Shown here in pieces: positions 56,168-64,000 of a DNA stretch of 64,000 nt (positions within the stretch are counted from its first letter, which is position 1; every line of letters begins with the position of its first letter). Under the pieces are notes generated by a model. That model made no database searches. It saw only the letters and a program-made list of their open reading frames with translations, and was not told the DNA's origin. Both the position numbers and the translations under genes were made by a program. The stretch comes from Mesorhizobium sp. M1D.F.Ca.ET.043.01.1.1 (GTDB taxonomy: Bacteria > Pseudomonadota > Alphaproteobacteria > Rhizobiales > Rhizobiaceae): positions 2,480,001 to 2,544,000 of the forward strand of contig NZ_CP034444.1 of NCBI RefSeq assembly GCF_003952385.1, in the 5' to 3' direction.

Positions 56168-57073
56168 ATGAAAAATGCCAAGGAAAAAGCCGAAGCGGCG
56201 CCTGCCGCGGGACCGATCAAGATCAGGATCGGCGGCAAGGAACGCGAGTTCGACATCGACAACCCGGTGCTTCCGGACTGGATCGAGGACAACAAGCTGG
56301 CCGCCGGCGGCTATCCTTACGACAAGAAGATGAAGAGTGAGGACTACGACAGGGAGCTCGAGGAACTGCAGATCGAGCTGGTCAAGGCGCAGGCCTGGCT
56401 GCAGGCGACCGGCAAGCGGGTGATGGCGCTGTTCGAAGGACGCGACGCGGCCGGCAAGGGCGGCACGATCTTCGTGCTGCGGCAATATATGAACCCGCGC
56501 ACAGCGCGCAACGTGGCGCTGACCAAGCCGACGCCGACGGAAACCGGGCAATGGTATTATCAACGCTATGTCGACCATTTCCCGACCTCTGGCGAGTTCG
56601 TCACCTTCGACCGCTCCTGGTACAACCGCGCCGGCGTCGAGCCGGTCATGGGTTTCTGCACGCCGGAGCAGCATGAGAAATTCCTCGACGAGACGCCGCA
56701 TTTCGAGCGCATGATCTGCAACGAGGGGATCCATTTCTTCAAATTCTGGTTGAACATCGGCCGCGCGACGCAGCTCGAACGGTTCCACGACCGGCGCTGG
56801 TCGCCCCTGAAGAACTGGAAGTTCTCGCCGATAGACATCGCCGGCATCAACAAGTGGGACGATTACACCAAGGCGCGCGACGTGATGGTCGAGCGCACCC
56901 ACAAGGAGTTCGCGCCCTGGATCATCGTGCGCGCCAACGACAAGCGCCGCGCGCGGCTTGCCGTCATGCAGCGGATCCTGTTGTCGCTGCCTTACGACGG
57001 GCGCGATCTCGACGCCATCGGCAAACAGGACAAGAAGATCATCGGCGAAGGGCCGTCGTTCCTGGAGAAGTAA
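56168..57073 (+). CDS. ppk2: Polyphosphate kinase 2
   Basis: 301-aa class I PPK2 that transfers phosphate between polyphosphate and nucleoside diphosphates. Walker A is [12 protein letters not shown], Walker B is [14 protein letters not shown], and the lid region has [15 protein letters not shown]. The start ATG at 56168 (MKNAKEK) is preferred; the frame is open further upstream in shadow of phoR. It is divergent from phoR, which makes phosphate-dependent control plausible. Confidence 0.93.
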   Translation: MKNAKEKAEAAPAAGPIKIRIGGKEREFDIDNPVLPDWIEDNKLAAGGYPYDKKMKSEDYDRELEELQIELVKAQAWLQATGKRVMALFEGRDAAGKGGTIFVLRQYMNPRTARNVALTKPTPTETGQWYYQRYVDHFPTSGEFVTFDRSWYNRAGVEPVMGFCTPEQHEKFLDETPHFERMICNEGIHFFKFWLNIGRATQLERFHDRRWSPLKNWKFSPIDIAGINKWDDYTKARDVMVERTHKEFAPWIIVRANDKRRARLAVMQRILLSLPYDGRDLDAIGKQDKKIIGEGPSFLEK

Positions 57074-57110
57074 CTTTCCCCGACGCCCGCCGATCGGGCG
57101 CCCGACATTA

Positions 57111-57141
57111 CAGCGCCGCGCACTGTCGGTGCGCGGCGCTG
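57111..57141 (+). terminator. Terminator-like hairpin after ppk2
   Basis: Perfect 13-bp arms CAGCGCCGCGCAC / GTGCGCGGCGCTG with loop TGTCG, then GAGGTTTTAT. It is 37 bp past the ppk2 stop and just before the convergent crotonase gene. Confidence 0.75.
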
Positions 57142-57157
57142 AGGTTTTATGCAGGAA

Positions 57158-57904
57158 TCAGGCGGCCAGGCGGGCGATCCGCTGCAGCCGCTTCAGCGTG
57201 GCGTCGTCTTGAAGCGCCTGCTGGAACAACGATATCTCATGGTCGATGCGGTCGCACAGAACGTCCGTATCGCCCTTGAGCAGGCCGCGCGTCTGAAGCA
57301 GCGCGGCAACCGGCTTCTTGGCGAGCTGCCTCGCCCGCGCCAAAGCCATTTCCTCGGCGCTGCCTTCCACGATCTCGCCGACCAGGCCGAGCGCCTTGGC
57401 GTCGTCGACGCCCAGCGTGTCGCCGAGGCAGAAGAAGCGGAAGGCGCCGGCATAGCCGAGCTTCTGCGGCGCCAGGATGCTGGTCGCGGCGTCCGGCACG
57501 AGACCGAAATCGACGAACGGCACCCTGAAGGTGCTCCCCCTGGAAGCGATCACCATGTCGCAGTGGAACAGGATGGTGCAGCCGACGCCGACGGCATCCC
57601 CGTCCACGCAGGCAAGGACCGGCTTGGGGAAGGTCGCAAGCATGCGAAACATGTCGGTGACGGCGGCGATCAGCTGCTGGTGCTTGGTGGCGTCGAGGAA
57701 CTCCGAGAAGTCGCCGCCGAGGCAGAAGCAGCCGGCGAGGCCGCGCAGCACGATCACGCGGACGTCGTCATTGACGGCGGCCTCGTGGAAGGTCCTGGCG
57801 AGGCTCGCATAGGCGTGCCTGTCCAGCACAGGCCTGCCGTCGTGCGAGGAGACCGTGACGACCAGCGTGTGGCCGCGCAGTTCCGGTTCGGGATGGAAGC
57901 TCAT
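57158..57904 (-). CDS. Crotonase-family (enoyl-CoA hydratase/isomerase) protein next to luxI
   Basis: 248-aa crotonase-fold enzyme. Core blocks are the oxyanion loop GLAGCFCLGGDFSEFL, the second loop VDGDAVGVGCTILFHCDM and FVDFGLVPDAATS with an Asp/Glu at the active site. GGAGG lies 7 bp before ATG 57904, and the gene starts 11 bp after the luxI stop, so the pair is co-transcribed. As I recall, LuxRI loci with a crotonase partner occur in mesorhizobia, where the crotonase helps make unsaturated acyl chains for the signal. That role here is inference. Confidence 0.88.
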   Translation of the reverse strand: MSFHPEPELRGHTLVVTVSSHDGRPVLDRHAYASLARTFHEAAVNDDVRVIVLRGLAGCFCLGGDFSEFLDATKHQQLIAAVTDMFRMLATFPKPVLACVDGDAVGVGCTILFHCDMVIASRGSTFRVPFVDFGLVPDAATSILAPQKLGYAGAFRFFCLGDTLGVDDAKALGLVGEIVEGSAEEMALARARQLAKKPVAALLQTRGLLKGDTDVLCDRIDHEISLFQQALQDDATLKRLQRIARLAA

Positions 57905-57915
57905 GACCGCCTCCA

Positions 57916-58554
57916 TCACGAAGCCTGCCTCAGGCCGAGCTGGCCGGGATAGCCCCGGTTGAGCACCGGCAGGAAGTGGTTGCGGCGCTGGCGCACCACA
58001 TCCAGCGTATGCTCGGTGAAGGTGAGCAGCGTCGCCACGACCTGCTGGTTGCCGTAGGTGCGCTGGTAACCGAGCGGCTTGGCCAGGAAGTGCATTTGCA
58101 ACGCCCGCAGCACCCACATCGGTTCGAACTCGATGATGACCTGGTTGACGTTGCGCTTGAGGCCCCATTCGACGAAACCGGCGATCAGCTCGGTGCCGAC
58201 CGTCGAAACGCCGCGCTTGCCGTCACGAAAGCCCGGCGCCACCGCATAGCGGGTCAACTCCCAGACATGCGGGCCCGAGGGAGGCGTTCCCTCGTAGAGG
58301 TCCGCCAGCACATCGGTCAGAAGGTGCGCCCGCGTCGTCGGCAGCATGCGCTGATAGCCGGCGAGCTCGCCATTGCGGATGACGAGATGATGTTCGGCCT
58401 CCTCATGGTCGAACTGATCGATCTCGAGACCGTCCGGGCGTTCGAGATCGGTCCACCCCATCTCCTCGACGAAGATTCTGTAGCGTAGACGATGGGCCGC
58501 TTCCCAAAGGTCGGGACGTTCCATCAGTTCCTGAGTGGTAAGGGAAAATAGCAT
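57916..58554 (-). CDS. Acyl-homoserine-lactone synthase (LuxI family)
   Basis: 212-aa autoinducer synthase. LuxI-family invariants are visible: Arg/Phe in RLRYRIFVEEMGW, Asp/Glu in EIDQFDHEEAEHHLV, the TTRAHLLTDV block and the Glu-Arg in WELTRYAVAP. The ATG at 58554 has CAGGAG 7 bp upstream; a longer frame to 58626 has none. It lies downstream of a luxR gene and is followed by a crotonase gene. Its promoter region and the neighbouring luxR end exist in two tandem copies. Confidence 0.92.
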   Translation of the reverse strand: MLFSLTTQELMERPDLWEAAHRLRYRIFVEEMGWTDLERPDGLEIDQFDHEEAEHHLVIRNGELAGYQRMLPTTRAHLLTDVLADLYEGTPPSGPHVWELTRYAVAPGFRDGKRGVSTVGTELIAGFVEWGLKRNVNQVIIEFEPMWVLRALQMHFLAKPLGYQRTYGNQQVVATLLTFTEHTLDVVRQRRNHFLPVLNRGYPGQLGLRQAS

Positions 58555-58911
58555 TAGCCGTCTCCTGGGCTTAAGAGGAAGATACGGCCGGGCTTTCCCG
58601 AAAATATTACGCGAACGCGTAGGCAAGAATTTCTAGGCCCGCACGGCCGATCTGGCTAATATAGCCGCGCCTAACAGCCTCTGCGACGCCCGCACACGGT
58701 TGGCGGCGCCCAGTTTGCTCTTGGCGTTAAGAAAGCATTAGCCGTCTCGCACCCTCAAGACGAAGATACGGCCGGATTTCCCGGAAATGCGGCGATCCAC
58801 GGGCAGAATTTCCAGGCCGGAATGCCCGACCTAGCTGATATAACCGCGCCTGATCGCCTCGGCGACCGCCTGGACACGGTTGGCGGCGCCCAGCTTGCTC
58901 TTGGCGTTGAG
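58551..58911. repeat. Tandem duplication of luxR 3' end plus luxI promoter
   Basis: Copy 1 (58551-58731) and copy 2 (58735-58911) align along their length. Both begin GCATTAGCCGTCTC, the luxI start region on the minus strand, share GAAGATACGGCCGG, and end in CACGGTTGGCGGCGCCCAG and CTCTTGGCGTT. The latter encode the end of the LuxR DNA-binding domain (AKSKLGAANRV). Copy 2 contains the live luxR end; copy 1 is a non-coding remnant between luxR and luxI. Confidence 0.85.
58608..58621. promoter_or_regulatory. Dyad TACGCG-aa-CGCGTA upstream of luxI
   Basis: A perfect 6-bp inverted repeat with a 2-bp centre, 54-67 bp upstream of the luxI ATG. The position suits a LuxR-type activator site next to a -35 box. 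The second tandem copy of this region has lost the symmetry. Confidence 0.4.
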
Positions 58912-59562
58912 GAGATGTTTCTCGGAAGTGTGCTCCGAGATGCCGAGTATCTGCGAAATCTCCCACTCGGACTTGCCGACGGCCGCCCATTGCAGGCATT
59001 CGCGCTCGCGCGGCGTCAATTCAATGTGATCGATGACCTTGCCGGCCATCGTGTGAAGCTGCATGGCGCGGCCGACGGCGTAGGTGGACGCCAGCGAAAC
59101 CATCCCGAACTCGGCCTCCGAGAGCTCCACGGCCTCGCCGCCCAGCGAGACCATGACGATCTGACCGTCGAGCGTGACCAGCGGGAAGGCGAGCCCATCG
59201 CGCAGCTTGAACTCGCGGGCATCGCCCATGACCTCGTCGCTGCTTTTGTCGATGACAATGGCCTGCGAGGCCTCGCGCCACTGGAACGGGGCCTGCAACT
59301 GCTTCATGTGGCTGACGACCGGGTCATGGTCGACATAGTTGCGCGCCACGTAGCGCTCCAGCCATTCGACCGGCCAGTCGCAGAGCAGGACATGGTCCTT
59401 CTGCTGGCCGCGCGGCGTGCCGGGTTGCGGCACGGTCCCGGCCATCAGCGCCGTCAGCCCGAAATTCGAGGTGACGCCGAGCAACCGCTCGCAAACCGCC
59501 GCCGCCGTATTGGCATGCTGCAGTTGGTCTATGTATTCCAGAGTTCTATCGAACATGCTCAT
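58831..59562 (-). CDS. LuxR-family quorum-sensing regulator
   Basis: 243-aa LuxR solo/cognate regulator. The autoinducer-binding domain has the Trp/Tyr/Asp set in CDWPVEWLERYVARNYVDHDPV. The C-terminal HTH is LTPRERECLQWAAVGKSEWEISQIL followed by SEHTSEKHLLNAKSKLGAANRV. ATG 59562 (MSMFDRTLEYIDQLQ) gives the family length. It is on the same strand as luxI, 276 bp upstream, with a duplicated tail between them. A perfect 7-bp inverted repeat sits directly before its start codon. Confidence 0.92.
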   Translation of the reverse strand: MSMFDRTLEYIDQLQHANTAAAVCERLLGVTSNFGLTALMAGTVPQPGTPRGQQKDHVLLCDWPVEWLERYVARNYVDHDPVVSHMKQLQAPFQWREASQAIVIDKSSDEVMGDAREFKLRDGLAFPLVTLDGQIVMVSLGGEAVELSEAEFGMVSLASTYAVGRAMQLHTMAGKVIDHIELTPRERECLQWAAVGKSEWEISQILGISEHTSEKHLLNAKSKLGAANRVQAVAEAIRRGYIS

Positions 59563-59563
59563 C

Positions 59564-59584
59564 GCAACATCTACCCCATGTTGC
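59564..59584. promoter_or_regulatory. Inverted repeat immediately upstream of luxR
   Basis: GCAACAT / ATGTTGC separated by 7 bp. On the minus strand the loop is GGGGTAG and the repeat ends 1 bp before the luxR ATG, so the only G-rich ribosome-site candidate lies in the loop. It could be a repressor site or an RNA hairpin limiting translation. The remaining ~200 bp to the next gene shows no other clear signal. Confidence 0.4.
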
Positions 59585-59787
59585 TTCTGCTTCGTTTGCC
59601 AATGGTAGATGCCCGAACCACCCTTCGCCATCAACCCCGGATTGCAAGCTGCTTCGTGACGCCGGTTATCTCCCCCGAGCCCTGCGCGCGCTGCCACTTG
59701 CAAACATGCTAAACCATACGCCTAATTCGTCCGTTTGAAATCAAAAACAATTGTGCCCGCTTCATTTTCATACGAAAAGCCAAGAAC

Positions 59788-60660
59788 ATGACTGGGCGGA
59801 ACCTTATCGTGACTTTCCGGTGGATATTCATGGCCCTGATGCCGGCGCTGATCGGGGCGCCGCCATTTGCAGGCGCGACTCAGGCCGCGGAGCCGCAGGT
59901 TCCGGTGCTGTGGGATGCCAAAGAGCGGCTGCCGAAGCCCGATCTTTCCGCGCTGCCGAGGCTGAGATTCCTCACCACCACCGATTTTCCGCCCTTCAAC
60001 TTCCTCGACGGCTCGGGTCGGCTGTCGGGTTTCCATATCGACCTGGCGCGGGCGATCTGCGCCGAACTCGGCATCGTCGAGAAATGCCAGATCCAGGCGC
60101 TGCCATGGAACGAGCTCGACGACGCGCTGCAGAAAGGCGAAGGCGAGGCGATCATCGCCGGCATCGCGGCGACGCCGGAAAGCCGCGAGAAATACGCCTT
60201 CTCGCGTTCCTATCTGCAGTTCCCGGCGCGCTTCATCATGCTGAAGGCCAAGTCCTTCACCGAGCCGATCCTCGACAAGCTGCGCAGCAAAAGGGTGGGC
60301 GTCATCGCCGGCTCGGCGCATGAGAAGATGCTGCGCGACTATTTCGGCACGGTGCAGGTCGTGCCCTTCGACAAGACGGAAGACCTCTACGCCGATCTCA
60401 AGGCCGGCAAGATCGATGCCGCCTTCGGCGACGGCATGCGCTTTGCCTTCTGGCTCGGCGGTTCGGATGCGGCCGGCTGCTGCCGCTTTGCCGGCGGCCC
60501 GTACCTGGCGCCGGAATATCTGGGCTCGGGCATGGCGATCGCCACCAGGGCGGGCGATCCGGCGCTGGCGGCCGCCTTCGACTATGCGCTGCAGGAGATC
60601 TCGATCAAGGGAACCTTTGCCGAGTTCTACCTGCGCTATTTCCCGGTGAGCTTCTTCTGA
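59788..60660 (+). CDS. ABC transporter substrate-binding protein, family 3 (solitary)
   Basis: 290-aa periplasmic binding protein with a signal region up to about residue 34 (AGATQAA-E). Family 3 blocks are LRFLTTTDFPPFNFLDGSG, LSGFHIDLARAICAEL, ALPWNELDDALQKGEGEAIIAG and the hinge AATPESREKYAFS. It ends at LRYFPVSFF. It is divergent from luxR and has no transporter genes beside it. Confidence 0.87.
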   Translation: MTGRNLIVTFRWIFMALMPALIGAPPFAGATQAAEPQVPVLWDAKERLPKPDLSALPRLRFLTTTDFPPFNFLDGSGRLSGFHIDLARAICAELGIVEKCQIQALPWNELDDALQKGEGEAIIAGIAATPESREKYAFSRSYLQFPARFIMLKAKSFTEPILDKLRSKRVGVIAGSAHEKMLRDYFGTVQVVPFDKTEDLYADLKAGKIDAAFGDGMRFAFWLGGSDAAGCCRFAGGPYLAPEYLGSGMAIATRAGDPALAAAFDYALQEISIKGTFAEFYLRYFPVSFF

Positions 60661-60698
60661 GTCGCCGCGGTTCGTCAGGTAGCTGGCGCTGTCGTAAC

Positions 60699-60905
60699 TT
60701 ACTTGCCCTTGGACCATGTTAGGGCAAAAAAACACCCGGCAAAAAACAAAATCCCTGAACCGACCTCAACGATCCGAAGCCAGTAAACAAACTGGCTTTG
60801 TTCAGCCGTCACATAAACATGTACGCCCTTAACGTGATAAGGAATGACTTTCCCTGAGTCAGCTTCTGGGCTTCTCGGGTAGTAAACAAATCTGTCGTCC
60901 AACAA
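60699..60905 (-). CDS. Small membrane protein, start region disrupted
   Basis: 68 aa from a TTG; one hydrophobic helix (RIVEVGSGILFFAGCFFALTW) near the C-terminus. The same frame stays open upstream to 60960 and would add a second helix (ALYLVTAIFLGCVLYN), but there is no start codon there except CTG, and a stop precedes it. A short direct repeat (GTTACCAGGT at about 60950 and 60960) surrounds this region, so the true start may have been lost by a small duplication and frameshift. Base composition is more A+T-rich than its neighbours. Function unknown. Confidence 0.5.
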   Translation of the reverse strand: MLDDRFVYYPRSPEADSGKVIPYHVKGVHVYVTAEQSQFVYWLRIVEVGSGILFFAGCFFALTWSKGK

Positions 60906-60990
60906 TGAATTGTATAAGACGCAGCCTAAGAAGATGGCCGTTACCAGGTAAAGCGCATGTTACCAGGTGACGGGGCGCATCGCGGTACGA

Positions 60991-61404
60991 TCACGTCAGC
61001 GTGCGCAGGCGCGCCTTGGCCGCACGCGCGATCGCGGCAACGGTCAACGTATCCAGATCGAGCTTGAGGCGGATGAGTTGCAGCACCCGCACCTCCTCCA
61101 TGCGCATTTCGAGATCGACGGCCGCAACCTCGAAGGCTGCCGCGTAGGCCGTGTCGCGCAACCGCTCCGGCAGCGCCGCCGCGACATGCGCGAGGACGCC
61201 TTCCAGTCCGTCCCTGTCATTCAGCGCCTTCTGGCATTCCTGCGACACCGCCACCAGCCTGTCCTGGTTGAAATCGACGAACACCGGCCAGGAGCGGACG
61301 ACGTCGCCGATACGCGCCAGTTCGACATCGGTCATGTCGCGGTCGGAAGCCGAGGTGATGACCATCAGGTAGATCAGGGCTTCATGCGGCGTCAGCGAAG
61401 GCAT
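60991..61404 (-). CDS. TerB-like (tellurite resistance) domain protein
   Basis: 137-aa helical protein of the TerB group. Typical features are the MVITSASDRDMTDVELARIGDVV opening with acidic residues, the central HVAAALPERLRDTAYAAAFEVA and the EEVRVLQLIRLKLDLD region. No other ter genes are present, so this is a stand-alone TerB-like protein whose role is unknown. It is divergent from lysK. Confidence 0.82.
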   Translation of the reverse strand: MPSLTPHEALIYLMVITSASDRDMTDVELARIGDVVRSWPVFVDFNQDRLVAVSQECQKALNDRDGLEGVLAHVAAALPERLRDTAYAAAFEVAAVDLEMRMEEVRVLQLIRLKLDLDTLTVAAIARAAKARLRTLT

Positions 61405-61562
61405 TCAAAACTCCTTGATACATCGAGCTCCAACGTAGGAGCGCCATTGTCGCGCCGCAAGGAAAACCGCCGCAAATCGTTGACGCTCCGGCCAGTCGCG
61501 CCTAGAGACCGGTTGAAAAAATCTTATCGCGGCGAAAGCCGGCACATGACTGGAACTTTGAC

Positions 61563-63212
61563 ATGACGGGATCAAACATCATCGATCTCAATCCCGAGAT
61601 GCTTGCGGCGGCCGCCGAAAGCAAGGCATGGCCGTTCGAGGAAGCCAAGAAGATCATTGCCCGCTATAAGAACAAGGATTTTCCCGAGACCGTCCTGTTC
61701 GAGACCGGCTACGGCCCGTCCGGCCTGCCGCATATCGGCACCTTCGGCGAGGTGGCGCGCACCACCATGGTGCGCCACGCGTTCCGCGTGCTGACCGGGG
61801 ACAAGGTCAAGACCAAGCTGTTGTGTTTTTCCGACGACATGGACGGCATGCGCAAGATCCCCGACAACGTGCCGGATCGCGCGGCGCTCGAGCCCTATCT
61901 GCACAAGCCGCTCACGGCGGTGCCCAATCCCTTCGGCGGCGACTATGCGAGCTTTGCCGACCACAACAACGCGATGTTGTGCCGCTTCCTCGACACGTTC
62001 GGCTTCGACTACGAGTTCGCCAGCGCGACCCAGTACTACAAGTCCGGCCGCTTCGACGAAGTGCTGCTGCGCGCCGCCGAGCGCTATGACGAGATCATGG
62101 CGGTGATGCTGCCGACGCTGGGCGAAGAGCGCCAGGCGACCTACAGTCCGTTCCTGCCGATCTCGCCGAAGAGCGGCCGCGTGCTCTACGTGCCGATGAA
62201 GCATGTCGACGCCAAGGCCGGCACCATCACCTTCGACGACGAAGGCACCGAGACCACGCTGCCCGTCACCGGCGGCAAGGTGAAGCTGCAGTGGAAGCCG
62301 GATTTCGGCATGCGCTGGGCAGCGCTCGGCGTCGATTTCGAGATGTTCGGCAAGGACCACCAGACCAACGCGGCGATCTACGACCGCATCTGCAACATTC
62401 TCGGCGGCCGCGCGCCGGAGCATTTCGTCTACGAACTGTTCCTCGACGAGAACGGCCAGAAGATCTCGAAGTCGAAGGGCAACGGCCTCACCATCGACGA
62501 ATGGCTGACCTATGCGCCGACCGAGAGCCTCGGCCTCTACATGTACCAGCGGCCGCGGCAGGCCAAGAAGCTCTATTTCGACGTCATCCCGAAGGCGGTC
62601 GACGAATACTATGCTTTCCTCTCCGCCTATCCCCGGCAGGACTGGAAGGAGCGGCTCGGCAACCCGGTCTGGCACATGCATGACGGCAATCCGCCGGCCA
62701 TCGACCTGCCGGTGCCGTTCGCGCTGCTGCTCAACCTGGTGAGCGCTTCCAACGCGCATGACAAGGCGGTGCTGTGGGGCTTCATCTCGCGTCATGCGCC
62801 GGGCGTGACGCCGCAGACGCACCCCGAGCTCGACCGTCTGACCGGCTACGCGATCCGCTATTTCGACGATTTCGTGAAGCCCACCAAGGTCTATCGCGCC
62901 GCCGACGAGGTGGAGCGCGAGGCGCTGGCGAAGCTCTCGGAAGCGCTCGGTGCCCTGCCGCAAGGCGCCGACGGCGAGGCGATCCAGAATGCGGCACTCA
63001 ACGTCGCGCGGCGGATCGAGCGCTACCAGGACCATTCCAAGCAGAGCCCGGAAGGCGGCCCCGGCGTGTCGGTCGCCTTCTTCCAGATGATCTACCAGGT
63101 GCTGATCGGGCAGGAACGCGGGCCGCGCTTCGGCTCCTTCGCGGCGCTCTACGGCATCGCGGAGACGCGCGCGCTCATTGTGCGGGCGCTGGCAGGTCAG
63201 TTGGCGGCGTAA
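61563..63212 (+). CDS. lysK: Lysyl-tRNA synthetase, class I
   Basis: 549-aa class I LysRS, the archaeal-type enzyme found in many alphaproteobacteria instead of class II LysS. The HIGH-equivalent is [13 protein letters not shown] and the KMSKS-equivalent is [11 protein letters not shown]. The region [17 protein letters not shown] also fits the family. The start ATG at 61563 follows a weak ribosome site. Its last 38 bases overlap the convergent nuclease-homologue gene. Confidence 0.95.
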   Translation: MTGSNIIDLNPEMLAAAAESKAWPFEEAKKIIARYKNKDFPETVLFETGYGPSGLPHIGTFGEVARTTMVRHAFRVLTGDKVKTKLLCFSDDMDGMRKIPDNVPDRAALEPYLHKPLTAVPNPFGGDYASFADHNNAMLCRFLDTFGFDYEFASATQYYKSGRFDEVLLRAAERYDEIMAVMLPTLGEERQATYSPFLPISPKSGRVLYVPMKHVDAKAGTITFDDEGTETTLPVTGGKVKLQWKPDFGMRWAALGVDFEMFGKDHQTNAAIYDRICNILGGRAPEHFVYELFLDENGQKISKSKGNGLTIDEWLTYAPTESLGLYMYQRPRQAKKLYFDVIPKAVDEYYAFLSAYPRQDWKERLGNPVWHMHDGNPPAIDLPVPFALLLNLVSASNAHDKAVLWGFISRHAPGVTPQTHPELDRLTGYAIRYFDDFVKPTKVYRAADEVEREALAKLSEALGALPQGADGEAIQNAALNVARRIERYQDHSKQSPEGGPGVSVAFFQMIYQVLIGQERGPRFGSFAALYGIAETRALIVRALAGQLAA

Positions 63213-63999
63213 CGGCGCTATCTTCCGCAGGCAGGATTGAAGCTGGCGCGGCAGGCGCCGACGCGCTGGCGGCTGGCAATGCCGGCAGGCCGCCAAGGTT
63301 CGGCGCCGTGCCGAAGATGCCCTTCCTGGCCGCACGCGCCTTGTCGCTCGCCTCGACATAGGGGCCGCCCTTCGTGGCGCGAGCCCAGCCGTTTTCCACC
63401 AGCCACTCTCCGATATCCTTGTTGCCGACCCAGCACTGCGCGGAAACGGCATCCCGCCCGCCTTGCGAAGGCACGGCGCAGGCTAGCGTCCGCCCTCGCA
63501 GGAAGGCACGGAATGCGGTCCGGGCACGCGCACCGCACGCCCAGGATTTGCCTTCATCGCTGCAGGTCTCGTCGTCCTTCACCACCTCGATACCCGAAAC
63601 GGTGACAGAATAGCCTTTCGCCTCAATAACGCCGGCGGCGGAAGCGACGGGTTGGAACAGCTTGGTGCCGTCCCGGCCGTCCGGCATCTTCGATTTGCGC
63701 GGCTTGGGCGGGCCGGCCAGCGCAAGATCGCTGAGCGGCGCGCGCGGCCCGACCCGCTCCAACTGCTCCTCGGAAAGCTCGGGCGGCGCCACGATCTCCG
63801 GATCGATCGCCCGCGAATGGGCCACCGGTTTCGGCGGCTCGGGAGCAGCCGGCTGCGGAATGGCGGAGGTCGCAGGCTCCTCGGGCGCCGCATCGGTGCC
63901 TTGCCTAGGAAGCGCATCGGCCGGATCGATCCGATCGACCGCGACGACGCTTTCGCTGCCCTTCAGCGAACGGCCTCCGGCGACGACCAGCGCCGCCAT
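63175..63999 (-). CDS. Thermonuclease-homologue (SNase-like) protein, probably cut by the window end
   Basis: At least 274 aa. A Pro/Ala-rich linker (about residues 25-100) precedes a staphylococcal-nuclease-like domain with [20 protein letters not shown] and [19 protein letters not shown], a pattern common in exported rhizobial nuclease homologues. A Pro/Ala-rich tail ends it. The ATG at 63999 follows the window edge so closely that the true N-terminus, likely with a membrane or signal segment (ALVVAGG), may lie outside. The 3' end overlaps lysK by 38 bp antisense. Confidence 0.75.
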   Translation of the reverse strand: MAALVVAGGRSLKGSESVVAVDRIDPADALPRQGTDAAPEEPATSAIPQPAAPEPPKPVAHSRAIDPEIVAPPELSEEQLERVGPRAPLSDLALAGPPKPRKSKMPDGRDGTKLFQPVASAAGVIEAKGYSVTVSGIEVVKDDETCSDEGKSWACGARARTAFRAFLRGRTLACAVPSQGGRDAVSAQCWVGNKDIGEWLVENGWARATKGGPYVEASDKARAARKGIFGTAPNLGGLPALPAASASAPAAPASILPAEDSAVTPPTDLPAPAQ

Positions 64000-64000
64000 C

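Noticed and set aside
58727..58999. 90-aa minus-strand frame overlapping the luxR tail duplication
   Set aside because: It is an alternative frame of the luxR 3' end and the duplicated spacer, not a separate gene.
61572..63452. A 626-aa open frame on the minus strand opposite lysK
   Set aside because: Shadow of lysK, which has HIGH and KMSKS motifs on the other strand. The antisense protein has no recognisable domain.

Overview
The window looks like chromosomal DNA of an alphaproteobacterium of the order Hyphomicrobiales (Rhizobiales), most likely Mesorhizobium or a close relative. The evidence is high G+C coding sequence throughout, a rhizobial-type rhamnose locus (rhaDI / rhaRSTPQUK), a gbpR-chvE-gguABC sugar cluster, a SAM-II riboswitch in front of metZ, GcrA with GANTC sites, class I lysyl-tRNA synthetase, and several families of short dispersed intergenic repeats. 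There is no transposase, integrase, phage gene or CRISPR array.

Layout. 1-3.4 kb: the N-terminal part of a gamma-glutamyltransferase, then an alpha/beta hydrolase divergent from a LysR regulator. 3.6-14.4 kb: a complete L-rhamnose regulon. The isomerase RhaI and the aldolase/dehydrogenase RhaD are transcribed leftward. The DeoR regulator, a CUT2 ABC transporter (S, T, P, Q), mutarotase (U) and kinase (K) are transcribed rightward, with paired operators in the divergent promoter. 14.4-20.4 kb: a frameshifted D-amino-acid dehydrogenase, galE, hemA, an aminotransferase and mscL. 20.8-27.8 kb: a large SSS-transporter/histidine-kinase hybrid and, separately, a LuxR-type response regulator that is probably its partner, with a TetR / O-methyltransferase / MFS module between them. 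27.9-36.3 kb: small envelope proteins, pyrD, a cysteine-synthase-like enzyme, a MATE exporter, a histone-deacetylase-like enzyme, an acyltransferase/glycosyltransferase pair, tRNA-Gly(CCC) and a small arginine-rich Tat-type protein. 36.4-42.9 kb: gbpR and chvE-gguA-gguB-gguC, a second CUT2 sugar transporter. 43-51.8 kb: a solitary amino-acid-binding protein, fused dCTP deaminase, SAM-II-controlled metZ, a GT21 glycosyltransferase, apaG, hslO and argDF behind a terminator-like leader. 52-57.1 kb: gcrA, corA, phoU, phoR and ppk2. 57.2-59.6 kb: a quorum-sensing cluster (LuxR, LuxI, crotonase) whose luxR tail and luxI promoter are duplicated in tandem. 59.8-64 kb: a second solitary binding protein, a small membrane protein, a TerB-like protein, lysK and a nuclease-homologue protein cut by the window end.

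The genes are mostly housekeeping plus sugar uptake and regulation. The most interesting signals are non-coding or structural: the luxR-tail duplication, the argD leader terminator, the GANTC cluster before gcrA, the paired rhamnose operators, the short deletion in the dadA-like gene, and the repeat families placed at gene ends. No obviously new multi-gene defence or mobile system was found. Functional calls are from motif recognition by eye; no database search was run.
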